Assembly (NCBI RefSeq): GCF_000158035.1
Contig: NZ_EQ973495.1
Span: forward strand, 124,014-162,683
DNA: 38,670 nt
Direction: 5' to 3'
Source: Bacteroides cellulosilyticus DSM 14838
Lineage (GTDB): Bacteria > Bacteroidota > Bacteroidia > Bacteroidales > Bacteroidaceae
Shown here one piece after another: positions 22,718 to 31,966 of this stretch (positions within the stretch are counted from its first letter, which is position 1; each line of letters begins with the position of its first letter). The position numbers and the translations under genes are program-made. A model generated the notes under the pieces. The model was not told the DNA's origin. It saw nothing but the letters and a program-made list of their open reading frames with translations, and ran no database searches.

Positions 22718-25264
22718 TTAAAATGTCATGTGCAGACTGATTCTAAGACCGGATTTATCAATTCCAGGCAGATTTCTGTAAGTTAATCGCCATACATAGT
22801 CGAGACGGATTACCTTCAAAATATTCTCTACACCGACACCCACTTCCATATAAGGGGTATCCCCCATATAAGAGGTTGTGACGGGAAAACGAAAAAGGTC
22901 ATTGCTGACTGTCGGATTATTTTTGTCGCTCAAATTCCCGTACAATCCCCGAAACGAAAGGACTTCACGCCATTTCAACTTTTTCAGCAAAGGTACGCGG
23001 TTGAACAAAAAGCCATTTAGATAGTAAGTAACGTCCCACGAAGCATATTCATCATTCATAAACTCCATGGCATTCATCAGGGAGTAAGACTCCGGCTGAA
23101 TGGTATAAGAGAGGTTGGCGTTCGGGATAATCAGTAACGGGAAAGGTACTTTATTCCAAACTTTTCCGGCTTTCAGGATAACGTCCGTATAGCCGAAGGC
23201 CGAAAACCAGAAACGTTTCTGAAAACCTGCCTCTGTATATTGATAGGTATAATCACCGCCCAACACTCCTTTTGCAGCCATCGTATGCGAAAGTGAGAAG
23301 ACCGGAGCATCCAGCGATACCGGAAAGCGGTTCCATTGCGTCTGAAAGAATTTTTCATTCGGCGCATAACGCAATTTTACTTCAAACTCGGTATTCGATA
23401 TATTCTTCACGGGCGTTGCCATCTCATCTTGTTTCAGGAAAGGGATAAGATACGAAGACTCATCCTGCCGAAAGCGGGAAGTGAGCTGAAAAGAGAAACC
23501 GGAATGGAACTCATTGGTGTAAGTCAGTTCCGCCTTGCGCTGATAGCCTATCCGGTCGTCCTTCTGGCGCTTCAAGCTCAGGAATACGTTGTCCTGACTG
23601 GTATAGAGGTAATGTTGCCCGTATTGGTTTACATCCGAGGTATATCGTGCTTTCAAAGAGTGAATAGGAAACTCGTTGGCATACTCCTTCTTCTTATGGA
23701 AAGAATATTCCACTTCAGCCATTCCCTTCATCCGATGGTCTTTGAAACCGTAAGCCATGTATCCTTTATAAAATAGGTGTGGATTGAGCCACGCCGTAGT
23801 CATACCTCCCGCACGCAGACGCACACCTTCCAGCGTATTACCGCTTATGGTGGTATTCATCATACCTATATAGAACAGGGGTTCTTTCTCTTTAGGCGCG
23901 GGTATATATCCGGTAAACAGCACTTTCAAGGTCTTCTCCGTCCAGTAATAGACAGGATACGTGCGAAGCTGCGCCATCATTTTATCAACGGAAGTTTCTT
24001 TCTTGCTGACTTCCACCTGACGGTTATCGTCCCAGTAAGCTTCCGTGCGATGCGTTGCTTCGGCCGGCTCAATCACTTTTTCCGGCTTCTTAAAGGCCGA
24101 AAGGGCATCCGCAGAAGGTTCATACACATAATTCCTGTAATATACATCCCGCTTGGCATAGATACCGTCACTGTTGTCCACCAGCTTGAATTCGGTAGTG
24201 ATATGTTCGTCAGCCAACTGGCGCGTACCGTCTGCCCCACGGGTAAAGTTCTGTTCAAGAGACATATAATCCACAAAATTCAAATTGATTTTCTGTGGAA
24301 AGTTCATGGTGGCACGACGCACAAAATAGGTACTATCCAAAGTAACGTACAAGTGTCCCGTAAAACCGAAGGATTCGGAATTGAAGGGTACGAACGTCAG
24401 GTCCACACAAGGCTGGCCCGCTATCGTAAGCGTATCCATCAGATAATATTTATAGAATGAAGGGCCCAGTGAGGAGAGCGGACTTACGAACTTATTGGTA
24501 AACAGCGTGATGTTGTTCTCATAAATATCCACATCCGTCATCGTCACACTGATAGCTTGCTCCATGCCTTGCTGCGAAAGCATCTCATCCACACCAGCCT
24601 GTCGGCGGGCATGTACACGCTGTTTCTGGCTTTTGGGAGATTTGCGGTAATAGTCCGTAGCCAGCAGCTCACGGTTGGAAACGGCAAGCACGGGCTTTCC
24701 CGTAACGGCGGAAGTATCCACATAGTCCGTCAGGAACTTGAATTTACGATAAAGCCACTTCTGTTGCTTTACGCTGTCGAAGTTGTTGATGGCAAAGGTC
24801 ATCTTCTCATAACGATCCCGTTGCCAGAAGTCCAACTCTTTGGGCGAATAGTCATCCCGATGTTCTATCATTTGTCGCACAAATTCCACGGCGGGATTAT
24901 CTTTTTTCTTATATCGCTCCCGTTTGGGCTTTACCACCACTTCATTCAGGGCATACGTTGCCGGTGAAAGGGCGATGGTAAGACGGATACCTTGTGCCGG
25001 ATGAATAAGACGGGTGTATTCATTATATCCAATGGCAGAAATAACCAGCACGGCTTGGGGGCGGTAGGTCTTGAAAGAAAACTGTCCTTTGTCATCGGTC
25101 ATACCTCCTTCGGTAGTACCTTTCAGATACACAGATGTATATGGGAGAGGCTCACGGGTTAACGAGTCTGTAACAACACCTTGTACCACATATTGTGCTT
25201 GCAGGGGGAAGCTCATCCAGCAAAGGCTGATGAACAATAAAATCCTTAAAAAAGTAAACCTCAT
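22718..25264 (-). CDS. DUF5686 outer-membrane protein with carboxypeptidase-regulatory-like domain
   Basis: About 848 residues from the ATG at 25264; the open frame extends eight codons further to a TTG, but the ATG gives a clean signal peptide (MRFTFLRILLFISLCW, ending QAQ). Next is a CarboxypepD_reg-like beta-sandwich (about 25-110, VVQGVVTDSLTREPLPYTSV and VISAIGYNEYTRLI). A long region ending in alternating beta strands and a final aromatic residue (LRISLHMTF) follows, typical of an outer-membrane barrel. The order fits the DUF5686 family of Bacteroidota, often next to SusC-like proteins; function is unknown. It is a single gene with a possible long 5' leader that contains the 25295-25362 hairpin. 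Confidence 0.85.
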   Translation of the reverse strand: MRFTFLRILLFISLCWMSFPLQAQYVVQGVVTDSLTREPLPYTSVYLKGTTEGGMTDDKGQFSFKTYRPQAVLVISAIGYNEYTRLIHPAQGIRLTIALSPATYALNEVVVKPKRERYKKKDNPAVEFVRQMIEHRDDYSPKELDFWQRDRYEKMTFAINNFDSVKQQKWLYRKFKFLTDYVDTSAVTGKPVLAVSNRELLATDYYRKSPKSQKQRVHARRQAGVDEMLSQQGMEQAISVTMTDVDIYENNITLFTNKFVSPLSSLGPSFYKYYLMDTLTIAGQPCVDLTFVPFNSESFGFTGHLYVTLDSTYFVRRATMNFPQKINLNFVDYMSLEQNFTRGADGTRQLADEHITTEFKLVDNSDGIYAKRDVYYRNYVYEPSADALSAFKKPEKVIEPAEATHRTEAYWDDNRQVEVSKKETSVDKMMAQLRTYPVYYWTEKTLKVLFTGYIPAPKEKEPLFYIGMMNTTISGNTLEGVRLRAGGMTTAWLNPHLFYKGYMAYGFKDHRMKGMAEVEYSFHKKKEYANEFPIHSLKARYTSDVNQYGQHYLYTSQDNVFLSLKRQKDDRIGYQRKAELTYTNEFHSGFSFQLTSRFRQDESSYLIPFLKQDEMATPVKNISNTEFEVKLRYAPNEKFFQTQWNRFPVSLDAPVFSLSHTMAAKGVLGGDYTYQYTEAGFQKRFWFSAFGYTDVILKAGKVWNKVPFPLLIIPNANLSYTIQPESYSLMNAMEFMNDEYASWDVTYYLNGFLFNRVPLLKKLKWREVLSFRGLYGNLSDKNNPTVSNDLFRFPVTTSYMGDTPYMEVGVGVENILKVIRLDYVWRLTYRNLPGIDKSGLRISLHMTF

Positions 25265-25294
25265 ACCTATTTTTATATTAAGTGACAAGCTACG

Positions 25295-25362
25295 AGCTAC
25301 AGGCTACAAGTGGCTGCGCTATACCGACAAGCGCAAGTTATTGCCACTTGTAGCCTGTAGCT
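25295..25362. repeat. 7-bp repeats forming a 20-bp perfect hairpin
   Basis: The left arm is made of 7-bp units (GACAAGC, TACGAGC, TACAGGC, TACAAGT), and the right arm of their complements (CTTGTAG, CCTGTAG, CTTGTAA). AGCTACAGGCTACAAGTGGC (25295-25314) is perfectly complementary to 25343-25362. Inside the loop TGCGCT and AGCGCA form a second stem. It lies between the divergent DUF5686 and exchanger genes, inside the probable leader of the DUF5686 mRNA. Confidence 0.8.
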
Positions 25363-25400
25363 TGTAACTCATCACTTCTTTCTTCCTTCTTTAACGCCCG

Positions 25401-25408
25401 CAAAGGTA
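25401..25408 (-). promoter_or_regulatory. Candidate promoter -7 element for the DUF5686 gene
   Basis: Minus-strand TACCTTTG matches TAnnTTTG. A weak TTTC lies about 18 nt upstream. If used, the leader is about 130 nt and includes the whole hairpin at 25295-25362. Confidence 0.4.
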
Positions 25409-25561
25409 CGCAAGAAAACTATTTTAGAAAGTTCAGTTTTACTGAATAAATGTTCTAAAAAACCACTTTTGCACGAAACACTTCCTTTTGCAGGCTGTTG
25501 TATATATCTTAAACGACGCGAAAAGCATCGAAAACCAATTAATAACCTAAACAACTTAATT

Positions 25562-27256
25562 ATGGAATGGATAATAAACCAGCTCAGGGAGCGCCCCGAA
25601 CTTGCCATATTCCTCACCCTGTTTCTGGGGTTCTGGCTTGGCAAGCTACGCATCGGGAAGTTCAGCTTGGGGACGGTCACAAGCGTATTGCTTGTAGGCG
25701 TATTGGTAGGACAGTTGAAGATCGACGTACCAGGCCCCATCAAATCCGTGTTCTTTCTTCTCTTTCTGTTCGCCGTCGGGTATAAAGTAGGACCGCAGTT
25801 CTTCCGCGGACTGAAAAAAGACGGACTCCCCCAGGTAGGCTTTGCCGTGCTGATGTGTGTATCGGTATTGGTGGTAACCTGGCTTCTCGCCCTTGTAATG
25901 GGCTACAATCCCGGTGAAGCCGCCGGATTACTGGCAGGTTCGCAAACCATCTCCGCCGTCATCGGAGTAGCCGAAGACACCATGGCAAACATGGGACTGG
26001 ACGAAGCGCAACGCCAAAGTTATATCAATATCATCCCCGTATCTTATGCAGTGACTTACGTTTTCGGTACGGCAGGCTCAGCCTGGGTACTCTCCTCCCT
26101 CGGTCCAAAACTATTGGGCGGACTGGAGAAAGTAAAAGCTGCCTGCAAAGAACTGGAAGCCAAAATGGGTAGTTCCGAGGCAGACGAACCGGGCTTCATG
26201 CACGCCGCACGCCCCGTAACCTTCCGCGCCTACAAGATAGAAAACGAATGGTTCAAGCAAGGCCGTCGGGTGATAGACTTGGAAATGTACTTCCAGAAAG
26301 ATGGCAAACGCCTGTTCGTAGAGCGCCTGCGCAAGCAAGGAGTCGTTCGGGATGTGTCCCCGAATACCGTATTGAATATAGGAGACGAAGTCGTTCTCAG
26401 CGGACGCCGTGAATTCGTTATCGGCGAAGAGGACTGGATAGGCAATGAAATACAGGACGCACAATTGCTCGATTTCCCGGCAGAGACGTTACCTGTCACG
26501 GTCACAAAGAAAACGTTCGCCGGAAAGACAGTGGCAAATATCCGCCGGCACAAATTCATGCATGGCGTCAGCATCCGCAGCATCAAGCGTGCGGGAATTG
26601 AAATACCCGTATTGGCACAGACAAAATTGGATGCCGGCGACGTCATCGAAGTAGTGGGTACCAAGCAAGAAGTGGAAAGTGCCGCTGTACAAATAGGATA
26701 TGTGGATCGGCCTACCCACCAAACGGATATGATATTCGTTGGATTAGGAATTCTGATAGGTGGTTTGTTCGGTGCATTATCCATCCACATCGGTGGTGTC
26801 CCCATCAGTCTGAGTACGAGCGGTGGCGCATTGATAGCCGGATTATTCTTCGGTTGGCTGCGCAGCAAGCATCCTACGTTCGGACGTATTCCCGAAGCTT
26901 CCTTGTGGGTACTGAATAATGTAGGGCTGAATATGTTCATTGCTGTAGTGGGAATAGCTGCCGGACCGAGTTTCATACAGGGTTTCCGGGATGTCGGGCT
27001 CAGTTTATTCATTGTAGGTGCCATAGCCACTACCTTGCCGTTAATCATCGGTTTGCTACTGGGTAAGTACGTCTTCAAGTTCCACCCTGCAATAACACTG
27101 GGATGCTGTGCCGGAGCACGTACAACGACAGCCGCACTGGGAGCAATACAAGATGCGGTGGAAAGCGAAACGCCTGCGCTGGGTTATACGGTAACGTATG
27201 CTGTGGGCAACACCTTATTAATAATATGGGGTGTCGTCATCGTACTGCTGATTTAA
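25562..27256 (+). CDS. aspT: Aspartate:alanine exchanger family transporter
   Basis: A 564-residue inner-membrane protein, with the start placed at the ATG 25562 ([20 protein letters not shown]) because the upstream frame is non-coding. Hydrophobic segments flank a central soluble pair of TrkA-C-like domains (about 205-375; for example [13 protein letters not shown] and [15 protein letters not shown]). Conserved halves include [20 protein letters not shown] and [18 protein letters not shown], as in AspT/YidE/YbjL exchangers. The adjacent aspartate 4-decarboxylase makes exchange of aspartate for alanine the likely role: each turn consumes a proton inside and exports charge, building proton-motive force. 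It lies 295 nt before aspD. Confidence 0.9.
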   Translation: MEWIINQLRERPELAIFLTLFLGFWLGKLRIGKFSLGTVTSVLLVGVLVGQLKIDVPGPIKSVFFLLFLFAVGYKVGPQFFRGLKKDGLPQVGFAVLMCVSVLVVTWLLALVMGYNPGEAAGLLAGSQTISAVIGVAEDTMANMGLDEAQRQSYINIIPVSYAVTYVFGTAGSAWVLSSLGPKLLGGLEKVKAACKELEAKMGSSEADEPGFMHAARPVTFRAYKIENEWFKQGRRVIDLEMYFQKDGKRLFVERLRKQGVVRDVSPNTVLNIGDEVVLSGRREFVIGEEDWIGNEIQDAQLLDFPAETLPVTVTKKTFAGKTVANIRRHKFMHGVSIRSIKRAGIEIPVLAQTKLDAGDVIEVVGTKQEVESAAVQIGYVDRPTHQTDMIFVGLGILIGGLFGALSIHIGGVPISLSTSGGALIAGLFFGWLRSKHPTFGRIPEASLWVLNNVGLNMFIAVVGIAAGPSFIQGFRDVGLSLFIVGAIATTLPLIIGLLLGKYVFKFHPAITLGCCAGARTTTAALGAIQDAVESETPALGYTVTYAVGNTLLIIWGVVIVLLI

Positions 27257-27359
27257 CCTGGCGGATATAGCATACAACTGATATACCGTATGCAAGAAAC
27301 TAATCACCGCTATGCGAAGAATTAATCTTCAGAATGCATATTATTATTCTTACAACAGC

Positions 27360-27510
27360 TATTGTAAGAAAGTAACATATCTATCGTAAAAAAGTAACAC
27401 ATCTGTTGTAAGATATAAAAACAATTATGGTATGAATAATTTTATGCATTTCCGAAAATAGATTCTTGCATCCCGAGAGTTAGTTTATCACACTCCCAGG
27501 ATTAGTTTAT
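27360..27510. repeat. 22-bp-period direct repeats upstream of aspD
   Basis: Two 22-bp units, TATTGTAAGAAAGTAACATATC (27360-27381) and a copy with four changes (27382-27403), are followed by a partial third (TGTTGTAAGA). Further on, TTAGTTTAT occurs at 27480-27488 and 27502-27510, again 22 bp apart. The spacing of two helical turns would put the copies on one face of the DNA, as for a regulator. The rest of the 295-nt gap between aspT and aspD holds nothing else I can name. Confidence 0.55.
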
Positions 27511-27551
27511 TGAACCAAAAGATTATATGATAACAATTAAAACTTAACGAT

Positions 27552-29174
27552 ATGGATACCAAAAACTTAGAAAAGAAAATGGAAACGATCAGCCCATTCG
27601 AGCTGAAAAACCAATTGATCGATATGGCCGATGAAAGCCTGAAGAAAACTGCCCGCACGATGCTGAACGCAGGACGCGGTAACCCTAACTGGATAGCTAC
27701 CACCCCTCGCGAAGCCTTCTTCCTCCTGGGACAGTTCGGACTGGAAGAATGTCGTCGCGTCATGAACCTCCCCGAAGGCATCGCCGGCATCCCTCAAAAA
27801 GAAGGCATTGCCTCCCGTTTCGAAGCCTTCCTCAAAAAGAACAACGCCGCCCACGGTGCCAAGCTCCTGGAGCAAACCTATAACTACCTGTTAATGCAAC
27901 ATGCCGCCGATCCCGACTCCCTGGTACATGAATGGGCAGAAGCCGTCATCGGCGACCAGTATCCTGTGCCCGACCGCATCCTGCATTTCACCGAAATACT
28001 GGTGCAAGATTATCTGTCGCAAGAAATGTGTGATAACCGCCCTCCACGAGGCACATTCGACCTCTTTGCCACCGAAGGCGGAACCGCCGCCATGTGTTAC
28101 CTCTTCGACTCCCTCCAGGAAAACTTCCTGCTGGATAAAGGTGACGGCATCGCCCTGATGGTGCCCGCTTTCACCCCCTACATTGAAATTCCGCAACTAA
28201 GTCGCTACCAGTTCAACATGATAGAACTACATGCCGACCGCATGACGGACGACGGATTCCACCTCTGGCAATACAATGACAAGGACATCGACCGCCTGAA
28301 AGATCCCGCCATCAAAGCGCTCTTCGTGACCAATCCCAGCAATCCGCCCAGTTACGCCCTCAGTCCGGAGACGATGGCACGCATTGTCGATATCGTAAAG
28401 AATGATAACCCCAACCTGATGGTTATCACGGATGATGTATACGGCACATTCAGCCCGCACTTCCGCTCATTCATGGCTGAACTGCCGCACAATACGCTTT
28501 GTGTCTATTCCTTCTCCAAATATTTCGGAGCTACCGGTTGGCGTGATGCCGTCATCGCCCTGCACGAAGACAACATCTACGACAAGCAAATCGCCCGCCT
28601 GCCGGAAGATAAACGCAATGCACTGAATCGCCGTTACTCAAGCCTGACTCTGCATCCCGAAAAAATGAAGTTCATCGACCGCATGGTAGCTGACAGCCGA
28701 CAGGTTGCACTGAACCATACCGCCGGCCTGTCATTGCCCCAACAGATGCAAATGAGTTTATTCGCTTCCTTCGCCCTGCTGGATAAGGAAAACAAATATA
28801 AACTGAAGATGATGGAAATCATTGAAAAGCGTCTGCATGCCTTGTGGGATAATACGGGATTCACATTGATAAAAGACCCGCTCCGCGTAGGATATTATAC
28901 AGAGATCGACATGCTGGTATGGGCAAAGAAATTCTATGGAGATGATTTCGTAGAATACCTGAAACGTACCTACAGCCCGCTGAACGTCGTATTCCGCCTG
29001 GCGAAAGAAACGTCTCTCGTCCTGCTGAACGGCGGTGGTTTCGATGGTCCGGAATGGAGTATACGCGCCTCGCTTGCCAACCTGAACGAAAAGGACTATG
29101 TGGTCATCGGCCAGGGCATCAAACGGATTCTTGACGAATACGCAAAGGCATGGAAAAAGACTACGGAAAAATAA
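27552..29174 (+). CDS. aspD: Aspartate 4-decarboxylase (bifunctional aspartate aminotransferase)
   Basis: A 540-residue PLP fold-type I enzyme that removes the beta-carboxyl of L-aspartate to give L-alanine and CO2, and can also transaminate. Signatures are LNAGRGNPNWIATTPREAFF (about 39-58), which separates AspD from ordinary aminotransferases, VTNPSNPPSYALS, the PLP-binding Asp in VITDDVYGTF and the Schiff-base Lys323 in YSFSKYFGATGWRD. It pairs with the exchanger upstream in a decarboxylation-driven energy cycle, known from Tetragenococcus and Comamonas. Its end overlaps the end of the converging kinase gene by 14 nt. Confidence 0.95.
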   Translation: MDTKNLEKKMETISPFELKNQLIDMADESLKKTARTMLNAGRGNPNWIATTPREAFFLLGQFGLEECRRVMNLPEGIAGIPQKEGIASRFEAFLKKNNAAHGAKLLEQTYNYLLMQHAADPDSLVHEWAEAVIGDQYPVPDRILHFTEILVQDYLSQEMCDNRPPRGTFDLFATEGGTAAMCYLFDSLQENFLLDKGDGIALMVPAFTPYIEIPQLSRYQFNMIELHADRMTDDGFHLWQYNDKDIDRLKDPAIKALFVTNPSNPPSYALSPETMARIVDIVKNDNPNLMVITDDVYGTFSPHFRSFMAELPHNTLCVYSFSKYFGATGWRDAVIALHEDNIYDKQIARLPEDKRNALNRRYSSLTLHPEKMKFIDRMVADSRQVALNHTAGLSLPQQMQMSLFASFALLDKENKYKLKMMEIIEKRLHALWDNTGFTLIKDPLRVGYYTEIDMLVWAKKFYGDDFVEYLKRTYSPLNVVFRLAKETSLVLLNGGGFDGPEWSIRASLANLNEKDYVVIGQGIKRILDEYAKAWKKTTEK

Positions 29175-30474
29175 TGCGGAACCGTGTCAACCCATCACTG
29201 TACGTACGCAAAGAGAACGTACACCCATGACGGGTAAGCACCTCGCGAATAAACACCAGACCGATTCCCTGCCCGTTCGGTTTGGTGGAAAAGAAGGGAC
29301 TGAAGAGCTTTGCTTCAGTCTCTTTTGTTATACCGGGGCCATTATCTACCACTTCAATCGTGGTAGGAGCGATTGTACGGACTACAACCCTACCCTGCTG
29401 GATCGTTCCTTCGGGTGCATGTTCGATGCTTTCCGCAGCATTCTTGATAATATTCACCAATACCTGTTCCAAGAGTGCCGCATCAAAGCGTACCGGTTCC
29501 AACTTCGGATCACATTCCAGCCAGAGAAGGATATTCCGGTCGTTGCACATACCCTCCATAAAGCGCTTACACATGGAAGCCAGTTCATTCAGTTTGCCCG
29601 TAACCAAGGCGGGCTCAGGAATCTTCACGACATCGGCAAAACGAGTGATAAAGCGGCTCATAGAGAAGCAACGTTCTGTACAAACGCGCATTACATCGCA
29701 GATATCCTCCATATCCTCTTCAGTGGAAAGAGCTTGCTCCACGGTATCGAGGGTAGATGTAATACCCGCCGTCGTATTGTTCACCTCGTGGGCAATCATG
29801 CGGATCACCTTCTCATACGCTTTCTTTTCAGCACGCATCACCTCGTCCGTCATCTTCTCTATCAGATAGAAAGGATGATGAAAACCTCTGTCGATAAAGG
29901 AGGAATGGGTACACTTATAGATATTCGAGTCATTCAGACGCACCACTGCCGTCTGATCTTTTGAGATATTCGCCAGTTCTTCAGCCAAAGGAGAGTCTAT
30001 ATTCTCAATTTTCTTTCCCATAATCTCTTCCAGGCGTACTCCCATCATCTTCAATCCCATCGGATTGAGCTGGGATATTTCACCGTTCAGTGTGGTAATG
30101 ACAACTCCCATCGGCGAAGCCTGGATAAGCAAGTCCAGGAAATGATTTTGCTCGCGCAGACGCAAACGTTCGTTCTTTAATTGCTCCATCATACGGTTGA
30201 ACACATTTACAATGCGATCCGCCTCGTATTGCCCTACTTTGCTGAGCCTGCTGCTGAAATCCTGTTCGCGCAGCAATTCCATACCACTGCCGATAATATT
30301 CATCGGTTTCACAATCTTACGATAGAAGATAAACAGGAACACCAGGATAAATGCAATGATTCCCTCTACAATGTAGAGGTGCAACGGCTTCATCCCCTTC
30401 GCCAAGTAGAGAAGCACACCACCTAAACCCAGAAGGAAAAGGACAAGTATGGAGAAATAGAACTTTATTCTCAC
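29161..30474 (-). CDS. NtrB-like membrane sensor histidine kinase
   Basis: A 437-residue kinase starting at GTG, which overlaps the regulator's stop as GTGA. Two TM segments (about 4-25 and 32-51) have almost no periplasmic loop, so it probably senses a membrane or cytoplasmic signal. HAMP (about 50-105), PAS-like (about 110-210), the phospho-acceptor His229 in RMIAHEVNN, and the ATPase domain with IIKNAAESI, VDNGPGI and FFSTKPNGQGIGL follow. The NGQGIGL G2 box and HEVNN H box are those of the NtrB/ZraS group, partners of sigma-54 activators. It is co-transcribed with the NtrC-type regulator. Confidence 0.92.
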   Translation of the reverse strand: MRIKFYFSILVLFLLGLGGVLLYLAKGMKPLHLYIVEGIIAFILVFLFIFYRKIVKPMNIIGSGMELLREQDFSSRLSKVGQYEADRIVNVFNRMMEQLKNERLRLREQNHFLDLLIQASPMGVVITTLNGEISQLNPMGLKMMGVRLEEIMGKKIENIDSPLAEELANISKDQTAVVRLNDSNIYKCTHSSFIDRGFHHPFYLIEKMTDEVMRAEKKAYEKVIRMIAHEVNNTTAGITSTLDTVEQALSTEEDMEDICDVMRVCTERCFSMSRFITRFADVVKIPEPALVTGKLNELASMCKRFMEGMCNDRNILLWLECDPKLEPVRFDAALLEQVLVNIIKNAAESIEHAPEGTIQQGRVVVRTIAPTTIEVVDNGPGITKETEAKLFSPFFSTKPNGQGIGLVFIREVLTRHGCTFSLRTYSDGLTRFRIIFP

Positions 30475-31832
30475 TTTTCTGTGACTGTTATATTAAACTT
30501 TTCCAGTCGGCGATAGAGCGCGGCACGACTGATGCCGAGCGTCATAGCTACCTGACTGAGATTTCCCTTATGGCGATCGAGCGCCTGCAAAATAGTCTGA
30601 CGCTCTATTTCATCCAGCGTCATGCCTGCCAGAGACGATGCGTCCGAAGCCTTCACCGATTCATTAGGACGCAGATATTGTGCGTCGAAATCCGAAGCAT
30701 CCAGCGTCGACTTTCCGCTGACGAGGATTGTACGCTCTACCAGATTCTTCAATTCACGGATATTTCCCGGATAAGGCAAGCGGGAAAGGAAGTTCAGGGC
30801 ATCTGCCGAGAATTCCGTGCGGGGCAGTCCGTTAAGCTCTGCCTGGCGGTCGGCAAAGTGGCGTGCCAGCAAAGGAATATCTTCACGGCGTTCGCGAAGG
30901 GATGGCAACTTAACGGTTATCAGGTTGATACGATAAAACAAATCTTCGCGGAATGTACGTTCCGACACCATCTTGCGGAGGTCGGCATTGGTGGCGGATA
31001 CCACCCGGATATCCGTCTTGCGGGGACGGCTGTCACCCAGCACTTCAAACGTCTGATCCTGCAATACACGGAGCAGTTTCACCTGACAGGAAGGATCGAG
31101 GTCACCGATTTCATCCAGAAAGATAGTACCCTTGTTGGCAAGTTCAAAGCGCCCTACACGGTCTGTTGTCGCATCCGTAAAAGCGCCTTTCTTATGGCCG
31201 AACATTTCGCTTTCAAAAAGGCTCTGCGAAATACCGCCCAGGTTGACCTTTACAAACGGCTGTTTCACCCGCTGGCTGTTGATGTGAATGGCTTCGGCAA
31301 TCAGCTCCTTACCCGTTCCACTCTCACCGGTAATCAGTACCGAGGCATTGGTACGCGCAATGCGTGCCACCGTATTCAGCACTTCCATCAATCCCTGAGA
31401 TTTTCCGATGATATGGCTGCGGTTCAGCGTCTCGCTCTGTTCTTCCGGTGCATCTTTTGGGACAGCAGTCAGTTCAAGGGCTGTCTCAATACGTTGCAGC
31501 AAAGCGGCATTGTTCCACGGCTTTGTGATAAAGTCGAACGCGCCCGCCTGCATACCCTGCACGGCAAGTTGTATACTTCCCCACGCCGTCATCAGGATAA
31601 CAGGTACATCGGGGCGGAATATTTTCACTTGTTTCAGTAAAGTCAATCCCTCTTCTCCCGTTGTGGAAAGGGTGAAGTTCATGTCCATCAAAATGAGGGC
31701 AGGTGCCTCGGCACGCACCACATCCATTGCTTCGCGCGGTCCGGGAACAGTTTGCGCTTCATATCCTGCACGTTTCAGCATAAAACTGAGGGAAGAACGT
31801 ACGGCACTATCATCGTCGATTATCAGTATCAT
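30471..31832 (-). CDS. NtrC-type sigma-54-dependent response regulator
   Basis: A 453-residue activator from the ATG at 31832 (MILIIDDDSAVRSSL); the extra nine codons upstream begin with TTG and are unlikely. The receiver domain has Asp50 in LILMDMNF. The AAA+ domain (about 145-370) has Walker A GESGTGKE, the sigma-54 loop GAFTDA (variant of GAFTGA), Walker B TIFLDEIGDL and an Arg finger region. A Fis-type helix-turn-helix ends it (LSQVAMTLGISRAALYRRLE). Its stop overlaps the kinase start by 4 nt. It lies downstream of a TolC gene and may control it; no clear sigma-54 promoter was found upstream of TolC. Confidence 0.93.
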   Translation of the reverse strand: MILIIDDDSAVRSSLSFMLKRAGYEAQTVPGPREAMDVVRAEAPALILMDMNFTLSTTGEEGLTLLKQVKIFRPDVPVILMTAWGSIQLAVQGMQAGAFDFITKPWNNAALLQRIETALELTAVPKDAPEEQSETLNRSHIIGKSQGLMEVLNTVARIARTNASVLITGESGTGKELIAEAIHINSQRVKQPFVKVNLGGISQSLFESEMFGHKKGAFTDATTDRVGRFELANKGTIFLDEIGDLDPSCQVKLLRVLQDQTFEVLGDSRPRKTDIRVVSATNADLRKMVSERTFREDLFYRINLITVKLPSLRERREDIPLLARHFADRQAELNGLPRTEFSADALNFLSRLPYPGNIRELKNLVERTILVSGKSTLDASDFDAQYLRPNESVKASDASSLAGMTLDEIERQTILQALDRHKGNLSQVAMTLGISRAALYRRLEKFNITVTEK

Positions 31833-31856
31833 AAGATTTCGTTGTTTTATGGTTTG

Positions 31857-31864
31857 CAAAAATA
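31857..31864 (-). promoter_or_regulatory. Candidate promoter -7 element for the NtrC-type regulator
   Basis: Minus-strand TATTTTTG matches TAnnTTTG and lies 25 nt before the ATG at 31832. No good TTTG box is seen upstream. Confidence 0.4.
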
Positions 31865-31924
31865 AACGATTTCACACAGAAAGCACAGAATAACACTGTT
31901 TTTTTCAATAACAAGCGAAAAACG

Positions 31925-31960
31925 GTTATGAGTTATAAGTTATTATTCATAACTCATAAC
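31925..31960. repeat. 7-bp repeat hairpin after the TolC stop
   Basis: Read on the minus strand from the TolC stop, 7-bp units TGAGTTA, TGAGTTA, TGAATAA, TAACTTA, TAACTCA follow. GTTATGAGTTAT (31925-31936) is perfectly complementary to 31949-31960. On the minus strand CGTTTTT follows, so it may act as a terminator for the TolC gene. Confidence 0.7.
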
Positions 31961-31966
31961 TCAAAC

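Noticed and set aside
29098..29964. 288-codon plus-strand open frame opposite the NtrB-like kinase
   Set aside because: It is the complement of a kinase with complete motifs and has no family resemblance itself.
30570..31640. 356-codon plus-strand open frame opposite the NtrC-type regulator
   Set aside because: It is a shadow of the regulator; no motif or plausible start context.
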